Notes: a model not told the origin generated them from the sequence alone. A DNA stretch of 64,000 nt from Priestia endophytica DSM 13796 (GCF_900115845.1 NZ_FOXX01000011.1:62001-126000), one strand, 5' to 3'; shown: positions 17,331-26,365, numbered from the stretch's first letter. Translations and numbers: made by a program.

Positions 17331-18800
17331 ATGGGAGGTTTTATAACGAATTTAAGTGGCTGGTTATGGAGCATGCCAATGCTTTATCTTTGTTTAGGGA
17401 TTGGTTTATTCTTTACATTAGCTACAAGAGTCCTTCAATTAAGGCTTATTAAAGAAATGATTGTTCTTATGTTTAAAGGGAAAAGTTCAGAAGCGGGTGT
17501 CTCGTCTTTCCAAGCCCTTTCTCTAGCTCTATCAGGACGTGTCGGCACAGGAAATATAGCGGGAATTGCTACGGCTATCGCTCTTGGTGGACCTGGCTCT
17601 GTCTTTTGGATATGGCTCATTGCCTTTATTGGAGCTGCAACAGCTTTTGTGGAATCAGCATTAGGGCAAGTGTATAAAGTTAAACAGGGGGGGCAATACC
17701 GAGGAGGCCCTGCTTATTATATTGAAAAGGGAATTGGATGGCGTTGGTATGGAGTTATTTTTGCCATTGCCTCAATATTAGCAATGAGTTTATTAATGCC
17801 TGGCATTCAATCTAATTCAATATCTGCTGGATTAGAAAATGCTTTTGGAATTAAACCTGTTATCTCAGGAATTGGAATTGTTATTGTGCTTGCTATTATC
17901 ATTCTTGGTGGTGTTAAACGCATTGTTAATGTGGCGCAGTATGTAGTACCTTTTATGGCTTTAGGATATATTTTTGTTTCTCTTATCATTGTGGTGCTAA
18001 ATATTCAAGAGTTACCAAATGTGATAGCTTTAATTTTTAAAAGCGCATTTGGACTTGATTCAGCATTTGGAGCCATTGTCGGAATGGCAATTACATGGGG
18101 AATTAAGCGAGGGATTTATTCAAATGAAGCTGGACAAGGAACTGGACCGCATGCGGCCGCGGCAGCCGAGGTGTCTCATCCAGCAAAACAGGGACTTGTT
18201 CAAGCTTTCTCTATTTATGTTGACACGCTTCTAGTCTGTTCAGCAACAGCTTTTGCAATTCTTTTTACTGGAACATATAGCACTCAAGCTCCATCAGGAG
18301 AGTATATTGTCAACAACATGCCTGGAGTGGAAGTTGGTCCTGCTTATACGCAAGCGGCAATTGAGACGAATTTCCCAGGTTTTGGAGCAGGGTTCGTAGC
18401 TATTTCACTTTTATTTTTTGCTTTTACAACGATTATGGCTTATTACTATATAGCTGAAACAAACCTTGTTTACCTTCTGAAAGGAAAAGATAACAAATGG
18501 CTCTCTTTCCTTTTGAAGTTAGTTCTTCTTGCTGCTACATTTTACGGATCCATCAAGACGGCGAGTCTTGCATGGGCATTAGGTGATATTGGTTTAGGGG
18601 TTATGGTTTGGTTAAATATGATTGCACTCTTAATCTTAGCAAAGACGGCCTTAAAAGTTTTCAAAGATTATGAAAGACAGCGGAAGCAAGGGATTGATCC
18701 AGTTTTTGATCCGCGTGCACTCGATATTAAAAATGCTGATTATTGGGTCGATGAATATGAATATATAGAAGAAAGTCCAAAGAAAGCAAAAGTAAATTAA
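17331..18800 (+). CDS. Sodium:alanine/glycine symporter, AGCS family
   Basis: A 489-residue membrane symporter with about 11 helices, importing alanine, glycine or glutamine with sodium. The AGCS signatures are clear: ALSGRVGTGNIAGIATAI near residue 65, GGPAYYIEKG near 125, and WGIKRGIYSNEAGQGTGPHAAAAAEV near 260. Length and C-terminus resemble B. subtilis YrbD more than AlsT. Two ATGs lie six bases apart; I prefer 17331 because it is seven bases from the GGGGG ribosome site, while 17325 abuts it. It is a single gene between two terminators. Confidence 0.85.
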   Translation: MGGFITNLSGWLWSMPMLYLCLGIGLFFTLATRVLQLRLIKEMIVLMFKGKSSEAGVSSFQALSLALSGRVGTGNIAGIATAIALGGPGSVFWIWLIAFIGAATAFVESALGQVYKVKQGGQYRGGPAYYIEKGIGWRWYGVIFAIASILAMSLLMPGIQSNSISAGLENAFGIKPVISGIGIVIVLAIIILGGVKRIVNVAQYVVPFMALGYIFVSLIIVVLNIQELPNVIALIFKSAFGLDSAFGAIVGMAITWGIKRGIYSNEAGQGTGPHAAAAAEVSHPAKQGLVQAFSIYVDTLLVCSATAFAILFTGTYSTQAPSGEYIVNNMPGVEVGPAYTQAAIETNFPGFGAGFVAISLLFFAFTTIMAYYYIAETNLVYLLKGKDNKWLSFLLKLVLLAATFYGSIKTASLAWALGDIGLGVMVWLNMIALLILAKTALKVFKDYERQRKQGIDPVFDPRALDIKNADYWVDEYEYIEESPKKAKVN

Positions 18801-19189
18801 GGATATACGATATATATTCAAAAATGATAAATCAAAGCTCAAAAGAGGGACATTCTAATGCAGGAATCCTCTTTTGAGTTTTTTTGTTGAAGGATTTAGG
18901 AGTCTTAAAGTAGAAGAAGGAGTTAGGAGATAAAAAGAGACATTGTCATTTGAGGAGCAGCATAGAGTTAGAATGAAGATTAATAAAGCATAGTATGAAA
19001 AAGGTTTAATAACAAATGTCCCCGCTTACATTTTTGTTTTACTAAATCGTTTTAGAAAAACTATAACTTTCTTATATAGCCAAGTGTAGAGAGTATCGTA
19101 TCTTTCATACTATAATCTTCATTTACATGAAGAGAGATGTGAAACTTTAGCTTTATTACGAGAATAAACTTAAATCTTCGAGGTGGGAT
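18801..19189. other. Intergenic region before the first zinc dehydrogenase
   Basis: After the AGCS terminator (18838-18885) about 300 bases follow with no gene. A hairpin or operator-like repeat, TCTTCAT-TTAC-ATGAAGA (19116-19133), lies 57 bases before the dehydrogenase start. Confidence 0.4.
18838..18885 (+). terminator. Terminator of the AGCS symporter gene
   Basis: CTCAAAAGAGG (18838-18848) pairs with CCTCTTTTGAG (18868-18878), then seven T. The loop is long (19 bases). Confidence 0.85.
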
Positions 19190-20212
19190 ATGAAAGCTAT
19201 TCAGGTAAAAGGTGCCCATAGTCTTGTTGAGGTAGAAGTCGAGAAAGCGGAACTGAAATCTCCAACAGATGTGCTTGTAAAAGTAAAGCGTGTAGGAATT
19301 TGTGGAACAGATATGCATATTTATCATGGTACAAACCCACTCGCGACATTGCCAAGAGTTGTTGGTCATGAAGTAGCAGGTGAAGTTGTAGCTGTTGGGA
19401 AAGAGGTGGATAAACTTAAAAAAGGCGATCATGTTGTTATTGAACCTATAAGCTATTGTGGAAGTTGTTATGCTTGTCGAAAAGGAAGGCCAAATGTGTG
19501 CAGCAATTTATCTGTTTTTGGTGTTCATGAAGATGGGGGATTAAGGGAATATATTGTTCTTTCCGAGAAACAGCTTCATCTTGTTAGCAAAAGTTTAAGT
19601 TGGGATGATATTGTACTAGCGGAACCCTACACAATTGGAGCTCAGGCAACATGGCGAGGGAATGTTGAAAAGGGAGATTCTGTTCTTATTCAAGGAGCTG
19701 GACCTATTGGGATTTGTATATTAAAGTTAGCTAAAATGAAAGGTGCGTCTGTCATGATGACAGATCTTAATGAAGAACGGCTTCAATTTGCAAAAGAAAG
19801 TGGAGCAGATGCTGTTGTTCATGCGGGTAGAGAGGATGTTAGAACAAGAGTTAAGGAATGGACAAATAGGGAAGGAGTCAATATCGTAATTGACGCTGTT
19901 TGTTTGCCATCGACATTTGAACTTTCCGTTGATGTTGTCTCTCAAGCAGGAAATATTGTTGTATTAGGATTTGACGAACGACCATCTTCAATTCCTCAGT
20001 TGCCCATCACAAAAAAGGAAGTTACTATTACAGGATCAAGACTCCAAACAAATCAGTTTTCAACTATTGTTCAGTATTTAAATGAAGGAAAGCTTTCACA
20101 TAATGGATTGATTACTCATAAATTTCCATTCTCTCGTGTACAAGAAGCTTTTGATTTTATCGAAAATCATCCAGAACAAGTACGCAAAGCTGTTATCACC
20201 TTGAATGACTAA
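19190..20212 (+). CDS. Zinc-dependent sugar/polyol dehydrogenase, MDR family
   Basis: A 340-residue NAD(P)-dependent dehydrogenase. Catalytic zinc ligands are Cys38 (GICGTD), His60 and Glu61 (GHEVAG); structural zinc is held by Cys90, 93, 96 and 104; the Rossmann motif is GAGPIGI near residue 170. It resembles YjmD-type enzymes (hexonate/galactitol dehydrogenases) of bacillar hexuronate operons. It is followed by an SDR remnant, a LacI regulator, an ACS transporter and a second related dehydrogenase, so a sugar-acid such as gulonate or galactonate is the likely substrate. Good ribosome site (GAGGTGGGAT). Confidence 0.75.
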   Translation: MKAIQVKGAHSLVEVEVEKAELKSPTDVLVKVKRVGICGTDMHIYHGTNPLATLPRVVGHEVAGEVVAVGKEVDKLKKGDHVVIEPISYCGSCYACRKGRPNVCSNLSVFGVHEDGGLREYIVLSEKQLHLVSKSLSWDDIVLAEPYTIGAQATWRGNVEKGDSVLIQGAGPIGICILKLAKMKGASVMMTDLNEERLQFAKESGADAVVHAGREDVRTRVKEWTNREGVNIVIDAVCLPSTFELSVDVVSQAGNIVVLGFDERPSSIPQLPITKKEVTITGSRLQTNQFSTIVQYLNEGKLSHNGLITHKFPFSRVQEAFDFIENHPEQVRKAVITLND

Positions 20213-20236
20213 TCCACACGTTTATGTTTTGAAAAG

Positions 20237-20250
20237 TGAAAGCGCTTTAA
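20237..20250. promoter_or_regulatory. Near-consensus cre (CcpA) site
   Basis: TGAAAGCGCTTTAA matches TGWAANCGNTNWCA except for the penultimate base. It lies between the first dehydrogenase and the LacI gene, 229 bases before the LacI start. A LacI-family operator of similar shape is an alternative reading. Confidence 0.5.
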
Positions 20251-20301
20251 ATATTATGTTTGCTTTCTATAAATAGCGATTTTAAATCAAACAGCAGTAA
20301 A

Positions 20302-20433
20302 ATGAAATGTTTTGGAAAACCTGAAGATTTACTTGGCATAATGCTCTGGCTCCTTGATGAGAGCTATTCAAGATTTGTAACAGGGATAACCGTTCCTATT
20401 GATGGTGGATTTATGGCATACTCAGGAGTGTGA
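20302..20433 (+). pseudogene. 3' remnant of an SDR oxidoreductase (YjmF/fructuronate reductase-like)
   Basis: The last 43 codons of a short-chain dehydrogenase survive in frame: KPEDLLGIMLWLLDES, FVTGITVPIDGGFMAYSGV, then a stop. The FVTG...P.DGGF...SGV ending is typical of YjmF-like mannonate/fructuronate oxidoreductases found in hexuronate operons. Nothing upstream (20213-20301) reads as the rest of the enzyme, so about 230 N-terminal residues have been deleted. The deletion end is close to 20300. Confidence 0.75.
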
Positions 20434-20478
20434 ATTTACCCTGCCACTCACCTATCTTACAAGATGGGAAGGATGATT

Positions 20479-21477
20479 ATGAAGAATATTACAATTGCTG
20501 ATGTCGCGAGACATGCAAAAGTGTCAAAAAGTACCATTTCACAATTTCTAAACAAACGCTATGAATATATGAGTGAGAAAACACGTAAACGCATTGAAGA
20601 ATCTATCCGTATTCTAGATTACAAGCCTAATATTGTTGCACGTAGTCTAAAGCAAAAAGCAACTTTTACGATTGGAGTTGTCGTCGCAAATATTCTTCAC
20701 AATTTCTCAACCCAAGTGATACGAGCGATTGAAAATTATTACTATGAGCAGGGGTTTCATATTATTGTGTGCAATGCAGATGACAATCCTGAAAAAGAAA
20801 AGAATTACATTGAGATGCTCAGAGCCAAGCAAGTAGATGGAATCATCATATTTCCAACTGGAGATAATCTTGCCTTATATAAAAAAATGAAAGAAGATGA
20901 GTTTCCAATTGTTTTTATGGATCGAACTATTGAAGAACTTAATATCACCACAGTCATTTTGGATAACAAGTTAGCTGCAAAACTAGCTGTTGATCACTTT
21001 GTTGAAAAGGGATATACCAACATTTCCATTATTACAACTTCTATTATCCGCAACATTACTCCACGTATAGAAAGAATACAAGGATACAAAGAAGCGCTTA
21101 TAGCTCATGGAATACCGCTAAATCCTTCCTATATTAGAACCTCAGAACAAGCGGAAATTCAAGCTTCTTTATCGCAAATGTATCAATTAAAGACACCACC
21201 TCAGGCAATATTAGCTGCAAATGATATTGTTCTTCATGAAGTATTGCGTTTTGTGAAGAAACAAAATTTACGTATTCCAGAAGACATAGCTCTTATTAGT
21301 ATAGATGATGTTCCATTTGCAAGCTTTTATACACCAACTATTACAGCAATTAAACAACCTTCTGTCGAGATGGGGAGATTTTCATCTGAACTTCTTCTTT
21401 ATCAAATAAAAAAAGAAAGAGTAAAAAACAGCATCTACCGTATGATGCCTGAACTTGTAATTAGAGCTTCTTGTTAA
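20479..21477 (+). CDS. LacI-family transcriptional regulator
   Basis: A 332-residue repressor: N-terminal helix-turn-helix ITIADVARHAKVSKSTISQFLNKRYEYMS (residues 4-32), hinge helix YKPNIVARSLK, then a periplasmic-binding-protein-like effector domain (TIGVVVANILHNF... to the end). The sequence recalls KdgR-like regulators of ketogluconate use. The position between sugar-acid dehydrogenase genes and the transporter indicates local control. I chose ATG 20479 with GGAAGG eight bases upstream over an ATG five codons earlier. A possible operator, ACCG-CTTC-CGGT, lies at 21553-21564 before the transporter gene. Confidence 0.8.
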   Translation: MKNITIADVARHAKVSKSTISQFLNKRYEYMSEKTRKRIEESIRILDYKPNIVARSLKQKATFTIGVVVANILHNFSTQVIRAIENYYYEQGFHIIVCNADDNPEKEKNYIEMLRAKQVDGIIIFPTGDNLALYKKMKEDEFPIVFMDRTIEELNITTVILDNKLAAKLAVDHFVEKGYTNISIITTSIIRNITPRIERIQGYKEALIAHGIPLNPSYIRTSEQAEIQASLSQMYQLKTPPQAILAANDIVLHEVLRFVKKQNLRIPEDIALISIDDVPFASFYTPTITAIKQPSVEMGRFSSELLLYQIKKERVKNSIYRMMPELVIRASC

Positions 21478-21552
21478 AGATAGTCTGCAAATGAGTGTTC
21501 TTCAAAAATAGTAAAACGATTTAGTTAAATTTTTCAGTTCTTTTTAAATAAA

Positions 21553-21564
21553 ACCGCTTCCGGT
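21553..21564. promoter_or_regulatory. Possible operator before the ACS transporter gene
   Basis: ACCG and CGGT flank CTTC, a short palindrome about 30 bases before the transporter start and 75 bases after the LacI gene. It is an obvious candidate for the local regulator, but too short to be secure. Confidence 0.3.
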
Positions 21565-21594
21565 CTTGAAAGTCAAACTTTAAGGGGGGCATTT

Positions 21595-22869
21595 ATGTTT
21601 TCACAAGGTAAAGGAATTGTAATCGTTTTTTTGTTTTTGGCAGGGGTTATTAATTACTTGGATCGTTCAGCACTTTCTATTGCGGCACCATTTATTCAAG
21701 AAGATTTATCTCTTTCTGCAACTGAAATGGGAATCATTTTTAGTAGCTTTTCTGTTGGATACGCTATTTTTAACTTCCTTGGAGGAGTTGCTTCAGATAA
21801 ATATGGAGCTAAGCTTACGCTGTTTGTGGCAATGATTGTTTGGTCATTGTTTAGCGGAGCCCTCGTATTAGCTGTTGGTTTTGTAAGTATGATTGTTATT
21901 CGAATTCTTTTTGGAATGGGAGAGGGACCTTTATCTGCAACAATTAGTAAGATGGTCAACAACTGGTTTCCCCCTAGCAATAGAGCAACAGTTATTGGAC
22001 TTACAAACAGCGGTACACCTTTAGGAGGAGCCATTTCTGGACCAATCGTTGGTTTTATCGCTTTATCGTACGGGTGGAGAATATCATTCATTGTTATTAT
22101 GATTATCGGGCTTGTTTGGGCTTTCTTATGGTGGAAGTTTGTAAAGGAAAGACCTCAATCAGCAGAAGGAAGTGCTTCTCTTTTTTCAAAACAAGTTGCT
22201 GTTTCTGCTGAAAATGAAGAAGATAAAAAAGAGAATGTAGGAAAAAGGAAACTAAAGCTTACATTTTACTTAAAGCAAAAAACGATCTTATTTACTGCTT
22301 TTGCGTTTTTTTCCTACAACTATATTTTGTTTTTCTTTCTAACTTGGTTTCCAACTTATCTAGTAGATGCGCGTGGTTTAAGTGTAGGAAATATGAGTAT
22401 TATTACTGTTATTCCTTGGGTTCTGGGATTTATCGGATTAGCATTAGGTGGATTTGTTTCAGATTTCTTCTTCAAAAAGTTTATTAAAAAAGGTGTTTTA
22501 TTTTCGCGTAAGGCTGTTCTTGTTACATGTTTGTTCTTATCAGCTGTTTGTATTGGAGTAGCAGGTCTAGTCACCACAACAGTTGGAGCCGTAACGCTTG
22601 TTGCCTTATCAGTCTTTTTCTTATATTTAACAGGAGCTATTTATTGGGCGATTGTTAATGATGTTGTTGATAAAGATAACGTTGGCTCTGTTGGAGGGTT
22701 TATGCATTTTCTTGCTAATACGGCAGGAATTATTGGGCCAACTTTAACAGGATATCTTGTTGATACGTCTGGAACATACACGTCAGCCTTTCTTCTTGCT
22801 GGAGGGTTAGCTGTTTTTGCTTCCCTTACTGTGATTCGCTTTGTACGTCCAATTGTCAAACCATTGTAG
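21595..22869 (+). CDS. MFS transporter of the anion:cation symporter family (hexonate/hexuronate)
   Basis: A 424-residue MFS permease with 12 helices, probably importing a sugar acid with protons. The N-terminal INYLDRSALSIAAPFIQEDL is the signature of the ACS family (ExuT, GudP, DgoT, LgoT), and MGEGPLSATISKMVNNWFPPSNRATVIGLTNSG continues it. A long charged loop (residues 190-215) joins the halves. Ribosome site AAGGGGGGC. It sits between the LacI gene and a LgoD-like dehydrogenase, so L-galactonate or a similar hexonate is the best guess. Confidence 0.8.
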   Translation: MFSQGKGIVIVFLFLAGVINYLDRSALSIAAPFIQEDLSLSATEMGIIFSSFSVGYAIFNFLGGVASDKYGAKLTLFVAMIVWSLFSGALVLAVGFVSMIVIRILFGMGEGPLSATISKMVNNWFPPSNRATVIGLTNSGTPLGGAISGPIVGFIALSYGWRISFIVIMIIGLVWAFLWWKFVKERPQSAEGSASLFSKQVAVSAENEEDKKENVGKRKLKLTFYLKQKTILFTAFAFFSYNYILFFFLTWFPTYLVDARGLSVGNMSIITVIPWVLGFIGLALGGFVSDFFFKKFIKKGVLFSRKAVLVTCLFLSAVCIGVAGLVTTTVGAVTLVALSVFFLYLTGAIYWAIVNDVVDKDNVGSVGGFMHFLANTAGIIGPTLTGYLVDTSGTYTSAFLLAGGLAVFASLTVIRFVRPIVKPL

Positions 22870-22923
22870 GATAAATGTTCAAATCATGACCGACGAGACA
22901 AATCTATAAGGAGGAAATCAGGG

Positions 22924-23937
22924 ATGAAAAGAATTGTATGTACAGAGCCACATCAGTTTAAAGTTGTTGAAACAGAAATACCCGTCCGAACAGAGAAAGA
23001 AGCATTGGTGAAAGTGAAGAGAGTTGGCATATGTGGAACAGATCTTCATGCATATCAGGGAAATCAACCTTTTTTCACATATCCTCGTGTTCTCGGGCAT
23101 GAGCTTTCTGGCTATATTGCCGAAGCACCAGAGAGCCATTCTAATTTGCACAAAGGAAATCAGGTGTCAATTATCCCTTATATAGAGTGTGGACACTGTA
23201 TTGCATGTAGAAAAGGAAAAACAAACTGTTGCACAGATATGCGAGTAATGGGAGTTCATATTGATGGAGGGATGAGCGAGGTTATCGCTGTTCCCTTAGA
23301 TCATCTCCTAGATACAAGCGGTTTGTCTCTAGATGAAGCAGCAATGGTAGAGCCTTTGAGCATTGGTGCACACGCTGTGAATCGAGCTCATGTTCAAAAA
23401 GAGGATGTAGTGCTTGTCATTGGGGCAGGACCGATTGGATTAGGAGTAATGGCTTTTGCAAAAGAGTCAGGAGCGACAGTTATTGGAATGGATATTAGTG
23501 ATGAACGGTTAGACTTTGCAAAAAAATGGGCAAATATTGATTATACTATTAACGGGGCCAACAGCCCGTTGGAAACATTACAAACATTAACGAATGAAGA
23601 TTTGCCAACCATTGTATTTGATGCAACAGGTAACGTAAATTCGATGGAAGAAGCCTTTCATTATCCAGCCCATGGAGGCAAGTTAGTTTATGTAGGACTA
23701 GTGAAATCACATCTAACTTTCTTTAATCCGGAATTTCATAAAAAAGAGCTAACATTACTAGGAAGTCGTAATGCTACAAAAGAAGATTTTTATAAAGTAA
23801 TAGAAATGCTCAAAAGTAAGAAGATAGACTTAGAGCTTTATATTACACACCGCACGAGCTTTGAAGAGATGCCAAAGGCATTCCAACAGTGGTTAAATCC
23901 AAAGGAAAGAGTAATTAAAGCGGTTATTGAAATATAA
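22924..23937 (+). CDS. Zinc dehydrogenase, L-galactonate 5-dehydrogenase-like
   Basis: A 337-residue MDR dehydrogenase close in character to E. coli LgoD (YjjN), which oxidises L-galactonate to D-tagaturonate. Shared features include [33 protein letters not shown], the structural zinc segment CGHCIACRKGKTNCC, VIGAGPIGLG and the C-terminal PEFHKKELTLLGSRNATKEDF. Ribosome site AGGAGG nine bases before ATG. It follows the transporter by 54 bases, likely in one transcript, and a terminator closes it. RspB-type function is possible. Confidence 0.75.
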   Translation: MKRIVCTEPHQFKVVETEIPVRTEKEALVKVKRVGICGTDLHAYQGNQPFFTYPRVLGHELSGYIAEAPESHSNLHKGNQVSIIPYIECGHCIACRKGKTNCCTDMRVMGVHIDGGMSEVIAVPLDHLLDTSGLSLDEAAMVEPLSIGAHAVNRAHVQKEDVVLVIGAGPIGLGVMAFAKESGATVIGMDISDERLDFAKKWANIDYTINGANSPLETLQTLTNEDLPTIVFDATGNVNSMEEAFHYPAHGGKLVYVGLVKSHLTFFNPEFHKKELTLLGSRNATKEDFYKVIEMLKSKKIDLELYITHRTSFEEMPKAFQQWLNPKERVIKAVIEI

Positions 23938-23963
23938 TCTAAATAAGGAAATTGTGATAAAGT

Positions 23964-24002
23964 AAACAACCTTAGCGAAACATCACTAAGGTTGTTTGTT
24001 TT
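23964..24002. terminator. Terminator between the hexonate cluster and khtU
   Basis: AAACAACCTTAG (23964-23975) pairs with CTAAGGTTGTTT (23986-23997), followed by GTTTTTT. The genes are convergent, so it may serve both. Confidence 0.85.
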
Positions 24003-25229
24003 TTAAGAAAGGCTTCTTTCTTTTTTCTTCTTCTCTTTTGGTTTTTGCCATTTGAAGATCTTATTTAAGAAGTTGAAAATATGTTTGGACTCTTTTGTTA
24101 ATAAAGGTCCTAAAATAGCTAGGATAAGCACATATAACGCAGCAAATGGTTTTAGTGTAGCAGATAAGCCGCCTGCGATCCCTAGGTTTGCAACAATAAT
24201 CGAAAATTCGCCGCGAGAAACAATGGTTAATCCGATATTAGATGAGGCTTTATGAGAAAGTCCTGCTCGTCTTCCTGCAATCATTCCAGCAATAAAGTTA
24301 CCTAAGATTGTAAGAAGAACAGCTCCAAGTGACAACCAGAGGGCATCTCCTAATGAAAGTGGATCAATACTCAAACCGAAGCTGAAGAAAAAGAGGGCAC
24401 CGAAGAAATCACGAAATGGAACAACGAGTTTCTCGATACGTTCGGAATGCTCCGTCTCAGAAAATACAAGACCAAGTAAAAGGGCGCCGATTGCTTCTGC
24501 CACATGAATTGTTTCAGAAAATCCTGCTACAAAAAAGAGAACAGCAAAAATGACGATAATAAATACTTCATTGGAACGGATATTAAATAGTTTGTTTAAT
24601 AGAGGTGGTGCTTTTCGTGCAATGATGAAAAACAATAGCATATAGCCAAGAGCAATAAGAATAGAGGTTAAGGCACCTGTAATAGAAGTAGAATCTCCTA
24701 AAACAAGACCAGAAATAACGGATAAATATACGGCAAGGAAAATGTCTTCAAACATGATAATGCCTAGGATAAGTTCCGTTTCGGAGTTTGCGGTACGTCT
24801 CAAATCGACAAGTACTTTAGCAACAATAGCACTTGAAGAAATAGTAATAACTCCTGCAATGATGAGAACTTCAAGAAGTGGAAAGTCTGCGATGAAACCA
24901 TATGCAAGACCTAAACTGAAGTTAATCGCAATATAGATGGAGCCGCCAATCGCGATAGAACGGCCTGATTTAATCAGTTTTCCAACTGAGAATTCTAGAC
25001 CAAGGTAGAAGAGGAGGAATAGAACTCCCATCCGTCCAAAGAACGAAATAATCTCAGAGCTTTCGATAAACCTTAAGTCAATAATTCCAATCTTCGGAGC
25101 ATGAGGTCCAACAAGCATCCCTAAGATGATGAGGAAAGGGATGATTGAAAATTTAATTTTGTTAGCAATAAGCGCCGCTATTGCAACAAGCAGTAAAGCG
25201 GTGCCGACTTCAAATACCAGATGATCCAT
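24003..25229 (-). CDS. khtU: K+/H+ antiporter subunit KhtU (CPA2)
   Basis: A 408-residue CPA2 family cation/proton antiporter with about 12-13 helices. It shows LGLEFSVGKLIKSGR, the ISSSAIVAKVL segment and SRGEFSIIVANLG typical of KefB/KhtU exchangers, and ends in a basic tail. Partner KhtT is encoded three bases upstream in the same operon. In B. subtilis KhtSTU exports K+ in response to methylglyoxal and alkaline conditions, with c-di-AMP binding to KhtT. The small khtS gene of B. subtilis is not present here. Confidence 0.85.
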   Translation of the reverse strand: MDHLVFEVGTALLLVAIAALIANKIKFSIIPFLIILGMLVGPHAPKIGIIDLRFIESSEIISFFGRMGVLFLLFYLGLEFSVGKLIKSGRSIAIGGSIYIAINFSLGLAYGFIADFPLLEVLIIAGVITISSSAIVAKVLVDLRRTANSETELILGIIMFEDIFLAVYLSVISGLVLGDSTSITGALTSILIALGYMLLFFIIARKAPPLLNKLFNIRSNEVFIIVIFAVLFFVAGFSETIHVAEAIGALLLGLVFSETEHSERIEKLVVPFRDFFGALFFFSFGLSIDPLSLGDALWLSLGAVLLTILGNFIAGMIAGRRAGLSHKASSNIGLTIVSRGEFSIIVANLGIAGGLSATLKPFAALYVLILAILGPLLTKESKHIFNFLNKIFKWQKPKEKKKKERSLS

Positions 25230-25232
25230 TAA

Positions 25233-25730
25233 TTATCCATCCCCCTTTGAGAGTAGGCTTGTTTCTAGTGTTTTTAGTTCTTTTCGTTCTCCAGATAAAA
25301 CAAGGCGATCATGACTTTCAACAACAGCGTCCGCACCAGGGTTTGTGAGCTTTTGTTTATCTTTTTTAATGATGGCAATAACCGTAACGCCATAATTTTG
25401 TCTTACGTCTAATTCCCCAAGTGTTCTCCCAACAGCTTTTGAACCTGGTTCGACTTTAAACCATTCAATAATTAAATCATCAAAAGCGACTTCAATAGAC
25501 TCAAGAGCTTGTGGTTTGTATACCATTCCACCTAAGATAGCGGCTATTTGTCGTGCTTCATTATCTTCTAACGTAATGCTTGAGAGAATTTCATCATGAT
25601 CGTCTTCATCAAAGTGATACACTTCACGTCGTCCATCATCATGAACAATAATTGTTAACTTCTCATTTTCTTTTGTGAGAATTTCAAACTTTCGACCAAT
25701 ACCAGGTAAATCTGATTCTTTAATACCCAT
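25233..25730 (-). CDS. khtT: KhtT, RCK_C-domain regulator of KhtU
   Basis: A 165-residue cytosolic regulator. The C-terminal half (residues 85-160: FKVEPGSKAVGRTLGELDVRQNYGVTVIAIIKKD... and SHDRLVLSGERKEL) is an RCK_C/TrkA_C domain. The N-terminal half is the KhtT-type domain (LPGIGRKFEILTKENEKLTIIVHDDGRREVYHF). It gates the antiporter encoded just downstream. Acidic overall and lacking membrane segments. Confidence 0.85.
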   Translation of the reverse strand: MGIKESDLPGIGRKFEILTKENEKLTIIVHDDGRREVYHFDEDDHDEILSSITLEDNEARQIAAILGGMVYKPQALESIEVAFDDLIIEWFKVEPGSKAVGRTLGELDVRQNYGVTVIAIIKKDKQKLTNPGADAVVESHDRLVLSGERKELKTLETSLLSKGDG

Positions 25731-25789
25731 TTTAATCCCTCCAACTTTATAGATAACTTCAGTATTGACTGTCCTTATGCTTTATATGT

Positions 25790-26365
25790 TTATAAGTTTA
25801 AGTCAATTGAAGAATGATCCCTTTGCTGTGGTACAACTCCAATATAGTGGAGCGTAGCGTTTGGTGAACTGTGATGAAACATTTTTTGAATTTGTTCAAC
25901 AGGAACACCTGATTGATAAGCATGATATCCAAAAGTTTTCCTTAGCGTATGGGTTCCAATTCGCTCGGTTAACCCAGCTAGACGAGCAGCATCATTAATA
26001 ATTTTGTATGCTTGCTGTCTTAGAAGGGGCTGTTTTCCTTTGTGTTGTTTCTTAGAAACAAAAAGAGGTTCATCTAAACTGTCATATGATCTATTTTGTA
26101 GATAATCAGAAATGGCTGCTTTACATATTCTACTAATGTGGAAACGTTGTATATCTTCTCCATGAAATGGGACATCAATATACTCTTTGACAAATCCTTC
26201 CTCTGTTAAAACATCTTTTATTTGTAAATTTAATAAATCATGAATTTTTAAACCAGAATTAATGCCAAGAGAGAATAAAACATAATCTCTGAAATTCTTC
26301 TTTTTTAGAATAGCTTTTATTTCTAAGATTTTTTCTTTGCTGCGAATTGGTTCAACAAACTGCAA
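25790..26365 (-). CDS. Short tyrosine recombinase with Lys in place of the first catalytic Arg
   Basis: A 191-residue catalytic-domain-only tyrosine recombinase. Visible active-site residues are His139 and Arg142 (GTHTLRKTFGYHAY), His164/165 (MFHHSSPNATLHYIG) and the nucleophile Tyr174. The first catalytic arginine, normally in GLRxxEL, is Lys40 here (NSGLKIHDLLNL). I chose the TTG at 26365 because AGGTGAT lies at the right distance; a GTG three codons earlier overlaps that site. No DNA-binding arm domain is present, as in similar 190-residue chromosomal integrases of bacilli. An 18+18 bp inverted repeat lies directly upstream. Confidence 0.7.
   Translation of the reverse strand: MQFVEPIRSKEKILEIKAILKKKNFRDYVLFSLGINSGLKIHDLLNLQIKDVLTEEGFVKEYIDVPFHGEDIQRFHISRICKAAISDYLQNRSYDSLDEPLFVSKKQHKGKQPLLRQQAYKIINDAARLAGLTERIGTHTLRKTFGYHAYQSGVPVEQIQKMFHHSSPNATLHYIGVVPQQRDHSSIDLNL

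Noticed and set aside
19061-19432. A 123-codon minus-strand frame over the start of the first zinc dehydrogenase
   Set aside because: Low-complexity, Phe/Cys/His-rich translation antisense to a strongly supported gene, with no ribosome site.
21696-22091. A 131-codon minus-strand frame inside the ACS transporter gene
   Set aside because: Antisense shadow of hydrophobic codons; no ribosome site and implausible composition.
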